Assembly: GCA_009691925.1 (NCBI GenBank)
Contig: SIAG01000297.1
Location: 1-5,243 of the forward strand
From: Planctomycetaceae bacterium
GTDB lineage: Bacteria > Planctomycetota > Planctomycetia > Pirellulales > UBA1268
Length of the DNA stretch: 5,243 nucleotides
Reading direction: 5' to 3'
The position numbers and the translations under genes are program-made. This document shows positions 1-5,243 of this stretch, piece by piece; position 1 is the stretch's first letter, and every line of letters begins with the position of its first letter. The notes beneath the pieces are model-generated. The model worked only from the letters and a program-made list of their open reading frames with translations, searched no databases and was not told the origin of the DNA.

Positions 1-2
1 GG

Positions 3-176
3 TGCCAAGGTTTTTCCTATCGGCAGATCGGCGAGATCACCGGCCGCCAGGAGGGGAATGTTCGTGTGCTTGCCCACCGTGGCCTGACGAAACTCCGCGC
101 CCACCCACTTGTCCGCAGCTTGCTGGCCGACCTGCCGCAGCCGCGCCCCCCGCACACCCAGGAGGTGATTCGATGA
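3..176 (+). CDS. ECF-type RNA polymerase sigma factor, C-terminal region 4 only (5' end outside window)
   Basis: Sigma factor that would direct RNA polymerase to a specific promoter set; only the last 57 residues are present, read in frame 3 and ending at TGA 174-176. The start of the fragment contains a sigma-70 region 4 helix-turn-helix: GFSYRQIGEITG (residues 3-14) followed by the recognition helix QEGNVRVLAHRGLTKLR (16-32). This matches the usual ECF pattern G-[FL]-S-Y-R-[EQ]-I-[AG]-E-x-x-G...G-x-V-[KR]...R-x-x-x-x-L-R. After it comes a short, Pro-rich tail. The last codons contain the ribosome binding site of the next gene, and the stop overlaps that gene's ATG (ATGA), so the two are almost certainly translationally coupled. 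This organisation is what one expects for an ECF sigma factor and its regulator. The ECF subgroup cannot be assigned from the fragment. Confidence 0.88.
   Translation, partial: CQGFSYRQIGEITGRQEGNVRVLAHRGLTKLRAHPLVRSLLADLPQPRPPHTQEVIR
160..169 (+). promoter_or_regulatory. Unusually complete Shine-Dalgarno site of the VWA gene
   Basis: AGGAGGTGAT is a ten-base complement to the usual bacterial 16S rRNA 3' end. It lies 3 bases before the ATG at 173 if the whole match is counted (7 bases from the GGAGG core). It is embedded in the last codons of the sigma factor and fixes the start of the downstream gene at 173, even though the reading frame is open back to the window edge. Confidence 0.85.
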
Positions 177-2857
177 CCCGCGACCACGACGCCCCCCACG
201 ACGCTGCCCCCGACGGGACTCATAACGGAGCCAAGGCGCCCGAGGGGACCCAGACTCCCGACGAGCGTCTCCGTGCTCTGCTCGGCGAAGGCCTCGACGG
301 GGTGGCTGTAACTCCCGAGGAGAAGGCCGCCGCCCAGCTCACGGCTCACGCCCTCGGCGAGCTCTCCACAGAAGAAGCTGCCGAGATCGAGCGCCGTCTC
401 GACGGCCCTGAAGCGCAGGCCAACCGCGCCAAGCTCGCCGAGGTGCAGGCCATCGGGGCAGCGCTCCGCCAGCCCGCGCTGGCCGCGCTCCCGTCGCGGG
501 AGCCGGTCGGATCGCCATCGATCCGCACGGCCGTGACCGCGGCGCTCGCGACGCAGGGTGCGAAGGCCAAGGCCCCGCGGGGGGGCGGCACCGTGCCAGT
601 CGGCGCGGGAACGCCCGCCGGACGCGGTCTGTTTTCCCAACTTTCAAGCGGCCCGCTGTCGGCTGTCCCGATGCTTATCGCCGCGGGCACCACGGCCGCA
701 GCCGTGCTCGCGCTCATTGTCACCCTCGATCCACCGACCCGGCCGATCCGTGACCCGCGGCCGGCGATCGAGCAGACAGGCGTGGTGGTCAAAGAACTGG
801 CCCAGACTGCGCGGCCCACGGAGGAGACGCTCCGCGAAGCGATCACCCTCGGCGATGCACCGGTGGCGAAAGCGGAATCCCTCGCCCAGGCTGACGACGT
901 GACCGAAGCTTGGGCCGACAAGTCTGGCTACGCGTTAGGCCCGGCAGACAGCGACTTCGGGCTGGCTGCCCCGGCCAGTCTTGACGCGTCGCCGGCTACT
1001 GTTCCGGCTCCGGCTGGACCGGCGCCGACCGCGGTGGCGAGCAAGAGGATGGAGGAAAGCAAGCAGCTGCAAGATGCCGAGGGGGAGCAGGTCGACCCGA
1101 GCCTGCTCGCTGCAAGTCCCGGGAGCGGTGCGGGGGGGATCTCGCTCGGCAAAAACGGCCAGGGGCCGCCGGGGGGTGGGGAGCGCCTCTTCGAACGGAG
1201 CCGCAGGATGACGGTTATGCCAGGCCTTCGGGATACCCTAAGGGCTCCCGGCCCGACCCCTCCAGCCGCTGGTGCGATGGGGGAACCGATGTCCGAGGCC
1301 CTGCCGAGGCTTTCCGAAGGGGAGGAAGTGCGCGACGGGAAATGGTTTAAGGATCGGGATGCCGATCGGCTTTTGCTTTACCGCGCCGCACCGGGGACGG
1401 AGCGCTACGGAAAGTTCGTCGAGAACGCCTTCCGCAATCCGAAGGAGCAGCCCCTTTCGACCTTCTCGATCGACGTCGACACGGCGAGCTACGCGCTCGT
1501 GCGCCGGTTTCTCCACGACCGCCAAATCCCGCCGGCCGACGCGGTTCGCCTCGAAGAGATGCTCAATTACTTCCGCTACGACGACGCGCCGCCGGTGGGG
1601 GATGATCTCTTCTCGGTGTCGCTCGAGACGGCCGCCTGCCCATGGCGCCCCGGCCACCGGCTCGTCCGCGTCGGATTGAAGGGGCGTGAGATCGCCGCCG
1701 CGGCCCGCCCCGGCACGAGCCTCGTGTTCCTCGTCGACGTGTCGGGCTCGATGAACGAGCCCAACAAGCTGCCGCTGGTCAAGCAGAGCCTGTCGATGCT
1801 CGTCGACCAGCTCACCGAGAACGACAAAGTCGCGATCGTCACCTATGCCGGCGACGCCGGGCTGAAGCTCGCGCCGACCAGCGGCGATCAGAAGGCACGG
1901 ATCCGGGGGGCGATCGAGGCCCTCGCTGCCGGGGGCTCCACCAACGGCTCGGCCGGGATCGAGCTCGCCTATGCCCAGGCCGCCGAGGCGTTCGTGAAGG
2001 GGGGCTCGAATCGGGTCGTCCTAGCGACCGATGGCGATCTGAATGTCGGCGTCACCGATGATGCGGCGCTTGTGGCGCTGATCAAGCAGAAGGCATCGAG
2101 CGGGGTGTTTCTCACCGTCCTTGGCTACGGCCAGGGGAACCTCCAGGACGAGAAGATGGAAAAGCTCGCCGACAATGGCAACGGGATCTACGCCTACATC
2201 GACGGGGCCCGCGAAGCACGGAAAGTGCTCGTCGAGCAGCTCACCGGGAGCACGGTGACGATCGCCAAGGATGTGAAGATCCAGGTCGAGTTCAATCCCG
2301 CCCAGGTCGCCTCCTACCGGCTCCTCGGCTATGAAAACCGGATCATGGCGGCGGAGGATTTCAAGGACGACAAAAAGGACGCCGGCGAGATCGGCGCCGG
2401 GCACGGCGTCACGGCCCTCTATGAGATTGTCCCCACCGCCGCTGCTGAAAATCCCCCTGGCGCCGAGCCGCTCAAGTATCAGCCGAACGAGACGGTGGCG
2501 GCGAAGCCCGAGGCCCCGGCCAAAGTGGGGCCGGCGTCGAGCGAGCTGCTCACGCTCAAGCTCCGCTCCAAGGATCCGACCGGCGACACGAGCACCCTCC
2601 GCGAGTTTCCCCTCGAAGACACCGGCACGACGTTTGAAAACGCCTCAACGAATCTCCGCTTCGCCGCGGCGGTGGCCGAGTTCGGGATGCTCCTCCGCGA
2701 CAGCGCCCACCGCGGGGAGGCGTCGCTAGCCCATGTCACCGCCACGGCGGCCGGGGCGCTCGGCACCGATCCTGGCGGCCTCCGGGCCGAGTTTCTCGAT
2801 CTCGTTCGCGAGGCGGGAGCGCTCCTGCCGCACCGGGGAGGGCCGTTTCCCAACTGA
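173..2857 (+). CDS. Membrane-anchored VWA/YfbK-family protein with anti-sigma-like N-terminus
   Basis: Predicted single-pass membrane protein of 894 residues. Residues about 56-105 (beginning LTAHALGELSTEEAAEIE) resemble the helical anti-sigma N-terminal domain common in planctomycetes, but lack the His-x3-Cys-x2-Cys zinc motif. A hydrophobic segment spans about 163-186, followed by a Pro/Ala/Gly-rich linker to about 409. Residues about 410-505 fit the VWF_A N-terminal domain of YfbK-like proteins (RYGKFVENAFRNP, then STFSIDVDTASY). The VWA domain (about 516-690) has a complete MIDAS: D522-x-S524-x-S526, T590 and D620. From about 707 to the end it fits the YfbK C-terminal domain (DUF3520). 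The protein has a single Cys, in the ACPW motif before the VWA domain. The ATG at 173 was chosen because of the strong ribosome binding site and the ATGA overlap with the sigma factor. Known for the families: VWA/MIDAS domains bind protein ligands through a divalent metal. Inferred: the N-terminus is cytoplasmic and restrains the sigma factor, and the VWA part senses a ligand in the periplasm. The ligand is unknown. Confidence 0.9.
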   Translation: MTRDHDAPHDAAPDGTHNGAKAPEGTQTPDERLRALLGEGLDGVAVTPEEKAAAQLTAHALGELSTEEAAEIERRLDGPEAQANRAKLAEVQAIGAALRQPALAALPSREPVGSPSIRTAVTAALATQGAKAKAPRGGGTVPVGAGTPAGRGLFSQLSSGPLSAVPMLIAAGTTAAAVLALIVTLDPPTRPIRDPRPAIEQTGVVVKELAQTARPTEETLREAITLGDAPVAKAESLAQADDVTEAWADKSGYALGPADSDFGLAAPASLDASPATVPAPAGPAPTAVASKRMEESKQLQDAEGEQVDPSLLAASPGSGAGGISLGKNGQGPPGGGERLFERSRRMTVMPGLRDTLRAPGPTPPAAGAMGEPMSEALPRLSEGEEVRDGKWFKDRDADRLLLYRAAPGTERYGKFVENAFRNPKEQPLSTFSIDVDTASYALVRRFLHDRQIPPADAVRLEEMLNYFRYDDAPPVGDDLFSVSLETAACPWRPGHRLVRVGLKGREIAAAARPGTSLVFLVDVSGSMNEPNKLPLVKQSLSMLVDQLTENDKVAIVTYAGDAGLKLAPTSGDQKARIRGAIEALAAGGSTNGSAGIELAYAQAAEAFVKGGSNRVVLATDGDLNVGVTDDAALVALIKQKASSGVFLTVLGYGQGNLQDEKMEKLADNGNGIYAYIDGAREARKVLVEQLTGSTVTIAKDVKIQVEFNPAQVASYRLLGYENRIMAAEDFKDDKKDAGEIGAGHGVTALYEIVPTAAAENPPGAEPLKYQPNETVAAKPEAPAKVGPASSELLTLKLRSKDPTGDTSTLREFPLEDTGTTFENASTNLRFAAAVAEFGMLLRDSAHRGEASLAHVTATAAGALGTDPGGLRAEFLDLVREAGALLPHRGGPFPN

Positions 2858-2861
2858 CGGC

Positions 2862-2882
2862 TTTCGAGCCCGCTACTCGAAA
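2862..2882. terminator. Hairpin between convergent genes, candidate bidirectional terminator
   Basis: TTTCGAG (2862-2868) and CTCGAAA (2876-2882) form a perfect 7-bp inverted repeat around a 7-base loop. It starts 5 bases after the VWA stop codon and 19 bases from the methyltransferase stop, exactly where convergent transcripts should end. On neither strand does a long T tract follow directly: on the + strand a short TTTT comes about 15 bases later. If it terminates, it may need Rho or act mainly as an RNA 3'-end stabiliser. Confidence 0.5.
2869..2879 (+). repeat. 11-bp direct repeat, left copy, flanking the restriction-modification operon
   Basis: CCCGCTACTCG here is identical to bases 4620-4630. 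This copy lies between the VWA and methyltransferase stop codons and contributes the loop and most of the right arm of the hairpin at 2862-2882. A shared CCAACTG precedes both copies (2850-2856 and 4608-4614), at a spacing that differs by 7 bases. Possible target duplication or recombination scar. Confidence 0.55.
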
Positions 2883-2900
2883 CAGCTCAGTCGCAGCCTT

Positions 2901-3893
2901 TTAAGCGCCGCGAAAGAGAAGTTTCTGCGATGGCTTGTTGGACTTGTCGACCGCCGCCGGTTCGTTGTCCTGGAAGCGGAGTTGAGAATCGCGGAGATAC
3001 TCCTCCGACCGCTCGATGGCGACCCATTTCCGCCCGAGCTGCTCGGCGACAGAGCCGGTCATGTTCGAGCCGGCGAAGGGATCGAGGACGACGTCACCTG
3101 GCTGGGTAAGAAACTCGATGAAAAAGCGGGGAAGCTCTGCCGGGAACCGAGCTGGATGGACCTTCTTCCCGAGTCGCTTCGACTCGCGGATGTAGAAACT
3201 GTTTGACTCGTTGTTACCACACTCGATGAGGTTCGGCGGAATGGAGCCCCCCTTGTCGACGGCGAACGACGGCTTGACGAGGTGCCCCGAGGGTCGCTTC
3301 GTTTCTTTGATGCCTCGCCGGATCAATCGCTCCATGTCCTTGCTGTAGGCCTGGAGCACGCGCGAGTTGTCGGCCCGGGGATGCGCTGTGGGCGACAGCC
3401 AGAAGATGTACTCGACGGAGTCCTTGACTCGAACCCGTCGCACGTTGACCCACTCGGCCGGCGCGGGGAGCTTTGCGGGGTTGTACCAGAAGAACTCTTG
3501 GCAGAGGTGAAAACCGACTTGGTCGCAGAGCGCCAGGAGGAGCCGGAAATGGTAGAGGGATCGTTCGGGAGCGCCAGGCGTCCAGGCGCCGCCGACATTG
3601 AGGACGAAGCTGCCGTCCGGCTTGAGGATCCTCTTGATTTCGTGCGCGAAGGGAAGAAACCAATCGACGTAGTCTGCCTGATCGGCGTTCCCGTATTCCT
3701 TCTTGAAATGGAGCGCGTAGGGGGGCGATGTCATCACCAGATCGACCGATCCGTCGGCTTCGACGGCCATGTGCTCAAGGCTGTCTGCACAGTGAGCCCG
3801 GCCGAGTGCCGTGCGGTACATCGGAACGTTCAGTTTCTTCGCCCGCCCGATTTTTGCCCGTCCGCGAGGAGTTGTGCCAGGCTTGAGAACCAT
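2901..3893 (-). CDS. M.PvuII-like Type II DNA methyltransferase (N4-cytosine type, beta class)
   Basis: Transfers a methyl group from S-adenosylmethionine to an exocyclic amino group in DNA, protecting the host from the adjacent nuclease. In the 330-residue form the catalytic motif IV TSPPYAL is at 55-61 and the SAM-binding motif I DPFAGSNMTG at 271-280. This order, IV before I, with the target-recognition region between, defines the beta class; SPPY favours N4-cytosine. Several stretches agree with M.PvuII as I remember it: KKEYGN (64-69), YVDWF (75-79), EWVN (147-150), RVKDSV (155-160), RPSGH (200-204), GGSIPPN (215-221), HPARFPA (246-252). The length is close to the 336 residues of M.PvuII. 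CAGCTG is therefore a candidate target, but not proven. The start is uncertain: ATG 3893 overlaps the nuclease gene by 64 bases; ATG 3821 (306 residues, starting MYRTALGRAH) lies 8 bases after the nuclease stop and keeps all motifs; an ATG at 4007 would add an overlap with no recognisable conservation. None has a strong ribosome binding site. Confidence 0.92.
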   Translation of the reverse strand: MVLKPGTTPRGRAKIGRAKKLNVPMYRTALGRAHCADSLEHMAVEADGSVDLVMTSPPYALHFKKEYGNADQADYVDWFLPFAHEIKRILKPDGSFVLNVGGAWTPGAPERSLYHFRLLLALCDQVGFHLCQEFFWYNPAKLPAPAEWVNVRRVRVKDSVEYIFWLSPTAHPRADNSRVLQAYSKDMERLIRRGIKETKRPSGHLVKPSFAVDKGGSIPPNLIECGNNESNSFYIRESKRLGKKVHPARFPAELPRFFIEFLTQPGDVVLDPFAGSNMTGSVAEQLGRKWVAIERSEEYLRDSQLRFQDNEPAAVDKSNKPSQKLLFRGA

Positions 3894-4417
3894 GGGTCGA
3901 GTTCCGAATCGGTGGGGAGGGGCACCCTCTGGATCGGCTTCAGCTTCCGAGGCAGTCCGGGCTGTCGCTGGAGGGACAGTGTACGCACGAACAGCATTTG
4001 GCGCCAATCGCCGGTTTTCTTCCCGAGACAGACGCCCAGAACGTCGAACTGGTCAATGTCGTACAGCCGTGAAGTCGGATCTCCCTGCGAGGCCCGTGTC
4101 TTCTGCGTTTCCACTTTATAGGCGACGATCTGACCCCCTGTCCGAAAAGCCTCGTTGGAGTTCCGAACGTTCTTGCATTCGACTCTGACAGGCTGACGGC
4201 GACGCGGCAGCCACAGCGAAAAGTCGTGTTTTCCGTCCTCATCGTGGATCTCGTAGCGATCGATGGCGGTGCCGACAAGGGCTTTGATGTGCCGCTCTGT
4301 CTGGATCTCGGCGATCGCCCCCTCCACGGCAACGCGAAGCCTGAAACGGCCATCGATGGCGTCGAGGATCTCCGCCTCTGTCAGGCCGTATTTTTCGGCG
4401 AGACGGTGCCGTTTCAT
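3830..4417 (-). CDS. Candidate PD-(D/E)XK Type II restriction endonuclease
   Basis: Probably the cleaving partner of the methyltransferase downstream. The 195-residue protein contains a PD-(D/E)XK-like core: D65 in KHDFSLWLP, then E80-C-K82 in VRVECKNV, 14 residues between D and E, both at the ends of predicted beta strands. E32 in an Ala/Glu-rich helix could be the accessory acidic residue often seen in this fold. A second conspicuous block, QKTRASQGDPTSRLYD (105-120) followed by FDVLGVCL (124-131), looks like a family signature, which I recall from unnamed proteins next to methylase genes, but I cannot name the enzyme. It does not resemble R.PvuII (157 residues) as I remember it. The ATG at 4417 was chosen over upstream ATGs at 4477 and 4543 because GAGGAA lies 9 bases before it. 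It is transcribed ahead of the methyltransferase and its 3' end overlaps or nearly touches that gene. Confidence 0.72.
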   Translation of the reverse strand: MKRHRLAEKYGLTEAEILDAIDGRFRLRVAVEGAIAEIQTERHIKALVGTAIDRYEIHDEDGKHDFSLWLPRRRQPVRVECKNVRNSNEAFRTGGQIVAYKVETQKTRASQGDPTSRLYDIDQFDVLGVCLGKKTGDWRQMLFVRTLSLQRQPGLPRKLKPIQRVPLPTDSELDPWFSSLAQLLADGQKSGGRRN

Positions 4418-4623
4418 CAAAGGGCGTTCCTCGTGGCGGGCTTCGGGCAAGTAGAGGATACGGCGACGAGCGCCCATTCCTCCATCCGAGGAGTGTTTGA
4501 GAGCGGCTGCTGATGGGCCGCGGCGGCGACCCGGAGGATGCAATCGATGCGGGCTGTGCGGCTGGGCCTGAAAAGCGGTGTCAGATGCCGGTGACTTTTA
4601 CCCGTGGCCAACTGGCTGTCCCG
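4418..4623. other. Non-coding gap between the lipoprotein gene and the restriction operon
   Basis: About 206 bases that should hold the promoter of the restriction-modification operon. I see no convincing -35/-10 pair, no C-box-like symmetrical operator and no T-tailed hairpin. A minus-strand frame beginning with TTG at 4611 is open for 64 codons and ends in a TGATG overlap with the nuclease start. Its translation has no helix-turn-helix or other recognisable motif, so I do not call it a gene. Confidence 0.4.
4427..4432 (-). promoter_or_regulatory. Ribosome binding site deciding the nuclease start
   Basis: GAGGAA on the minus strand lies 9 bases before the ATG at 4417. The upstream in-frame ATG at 4477 has GGAGGA directly touching it, too close to function, and the one at 4543 has no visible site. 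This supports the 195-residue form of the nuclease. Confidence 0.55.
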
Positions 4624-4630
4624 CTACTCG
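4620..4630 (+). repeat. 11-bp direct repeat, right copy, flanking the restriction-modification operon
   Basis: CCCGCTACTCG, identical to 2869-2879. This copy contains the TAG stop codon of the lipoprotein gene (read on the minus strand), so the left edge of that gene coincides with the presumed cassette boundary. Confidence 0.55.
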
Positions 4631-5016
4631 TGATGGCACTCGATGATCCGGGCGATCTCGGGGAGCCGGGCGAGGGCGAGGAGAATCTCGCGGTGGCGCG
4701 GCTGGTGGGTCGAGCCGAGGCACAGGCACTCCCCCGCCTTCGCACCGATCCTGCCGCGCGAGCCGGGCATGAATGCGACGCTCGGGTCGATCCGAGTCAC
4801 CGCTTCGCGGGCGGCGGGGGTGTTGGGGATGACAAACTCGTAGTCGACTGCCACCTTGCCATCGGCGGGCCCGCGGAGGCCGTCGGCGTCGAGCGCATCG
4901 AGATCGAGATCGATCTTGGCGCGAGGGTCGAGGGGCGCTTGACCCTGTCGGCCGCAGCCGGCGAGGAACAGGGAAGGCAGGACCAAAAACAGGTGGCGTC
5001 GACTCTCAAGCGACAT
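4624..5016 (-). CDS. Small lipoprotein of unknown function
   Basis: A 130-residue exported protein. The N-terminus has a basic RRH (6-8), a hydrophobic stretch LFLVLPSLF and a lipobox LAGC with the lipidated cysteine at 21; the residue after it is Gly. The mature part has an Asp-rich segment (about 30-45), a strand-like KVAVDYEFVIP (54-64), then GSRGRIG (85-91), LGSTHQP (100-106) and an Ile/Leu/Arg-rich C-terminus ending in HHE. The blocks KVAVDYEFVIP, GSRGRIG and GSTHQP look like conserved cores of a hypothetical-protein family, but I cannot assign a function. The ATG at 5016 was preferred to an in-frame TTG one codon earlier. It overlaps the TGA of the upstream gene by one base (TGATG) and has GGAGAG 8 bases before it. 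Translational coupling implies it works with the LecA-like protein upstream. Confidence 0.85.
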   Translation of the reverse strand: MSLESRRHLFLVLPSLFLAGCGRQGQAPLDPRAKIDLDLDALDADGLRGPADGKVAVDYEFVIPNTPAAREAVTRIDPSVAFMPGSRGRIGAKAGECLCLGSTHQPRHREILLALARLPEIARIIECHHE

Positions 5017-5243
5017 CAAGGAGCCTCTCCGCGGCGGATGGTGATGGAAAGCGCGCCGTCATTATCAGCGAGCTCCGTCCAGGCGTCGGCGACGCGGAGC
5101 ATGAGAAGGCCGTCGGCCGGGGCGATCCAGCTTGTGTGGCTGCCGAGCGGGATTTCGGTGCTGAGCGTGAAATCGGCATACAGCGCGCCTGCAAGCCGGC
5201 CGCGGCCGGCCCCATCCCCTTCCGGGCCCGTGGGCTCGGCATC
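5016..5243 (-). CDS. LecA-like beta-sandwich domain protein, C-terminal 75 residues (5' end outside window)
   Basis: Only the last 75 residues are present, read to the TGA at 5018-5016. After a Gly-rich lead, LAGALYADFTLST, IPLGSHTSWIAPADG (31-45) and LLMLRVADAW, then DNDGALSITIR (60-70), follow the layout of the C-terminal half of the PA-IL/LecA lectin as I remember it: GALVMKIG, PVNTGLFRWVAP, then a calcium loop ending NNSGSFSVNI. D53 would correspond to the first calcium-binding Asp of LecA, and D60-N61 to its Asn-Asn pair; the Thr position has no clear match. Such domains bind galactosides in LecA, but in planctomycete proteins they are often just modules of larger exported proteins. The size, signal peptide and other domains lie beyond the window. 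It is followed directly by the overlapping lipoprotein gene. Confidence 0.7.
   Translation of the reverse strand, partial: DAEPTGPEGDGAGRGRLAGALYADFTLSTEIPLGSHTSWIAPADGLLMLRVADAWTELADNDGALSITIRRGEAP
5023..5031 (-). promoter_or_regulatory. Ribosome binding site of the lipoprotein gene
   Basis: A GGAGAG core on the minus strand lies within this interval, inside the last codons of the upstream gene and about 8 bases before the ATG at 5016. It fits translation of the lipoprotein by ribosomes finishing the upstream gene. Confidence 0.5.

Noticed and set aside
2..172. Extension of the VWA protein upstream to base 2
   Set aside because: The frame is open, but frame 3 over the same bases encodes a clear sigma region 4, and the strong ribosome binding site places the start at 173.
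17..921. Minus-strand open frames opposite the sigma/VWA region (17-640, 339-647, 346-921)
   Set aside because: Arg/Ala/Ser-rich shadows with no domain signatures, opposite a gene with conserved motifs.
2733..3206. 157-codon plus-strand open frame across the VWA 3' end and the methylase 3' end
   Set aside because: It overlaps two well-supported genes, spans the terminator hairpin, and shows no motif.
3282..4121. 279-codon plus-strand open frame opposite the methylase and nuclease
   Set aside because: It has no recognisable domain and lies antisense to two genes with clear motifs; a typical GC-rich shadow.
4417..4611. 64-codon minus-strand frame ending in TGATG at the nuclease start, considered as a C-protein gene
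   Set aside because: It begins with TTG without a clear ribosome binding site, has no helix-turn-helix pattern, and is low-complexity in composition.
5006..5242. 78-codon minus-strand frame in another register than the LecA-like fragment
   Set aside because: The alternative register gives the LecA-like pattern and a stop coupled to the lipoprotein start; this one is Ser/Arg/Pro-rich without motifs.

Overview
This 5.2-kb, GC-rich window looks like a planctomycete chromosome, probably of the Pirellulales type. That is inferred from three things: an ECF sigma factor fused by overlap to a giant membrane-anchored VWA/YfbK-like protein, a small lipoprotein beside a LecA-like beta-sandwich protein, and the high GC. 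No rRNA, tRNA, CRISPR array or transposase is visible.

Left part (+ strand, 1-2857). The window opens inside the C-terminal region 4 (helix-turn-helix) of an ECF-type sigma factor. Its TGA stop overlaps the ATG of the next gene as ATGA. That gene encodes an 894-residue protein with a zinc-less anti-sigma-like N-terminus, one membrane segment, a long Pro/Ala/Gly-rich linker, and a von Willebrand A module with an intact MIDAS metal site between YfbK-family N- and C-terminal domains. The pair looks like a membrane signalling unit in which a metal-dependent binding domain outside the cytoplasm could control a sigma factor inside.

Middle part (- strand, 2901-4417). A compact Type II restriction-modification operon runs towards the VWA gene: first a 195-residue PD-(D/E)XK nuclease candidate, then an N4-cytosine/N6-adenine DNA methyltransferase strikingly like M.PvuII. 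The two genes overlap or nearly abut. No controller (C) gene is visible. The operon has lower GC than its surroundings and lies between two copies of an 11-bp direct repeat (2869-2879 and 4620-4630), which suggests a cassette inserted between two convergent host genes. A perfect 7-bp hairpin sits between the convergent stop codons.

Right part (- strand, 4624-5243). A 130-residue lipoprotein with a clear LAGC lipobox starts at a TGATG overlap with the stop of an upstream gene. That gene is cut by the window edge; its last 75 residues resemble the C-terminal half of the LecA (PA-IL) lectin fold. The two are probably co-transcribed and co-exported.
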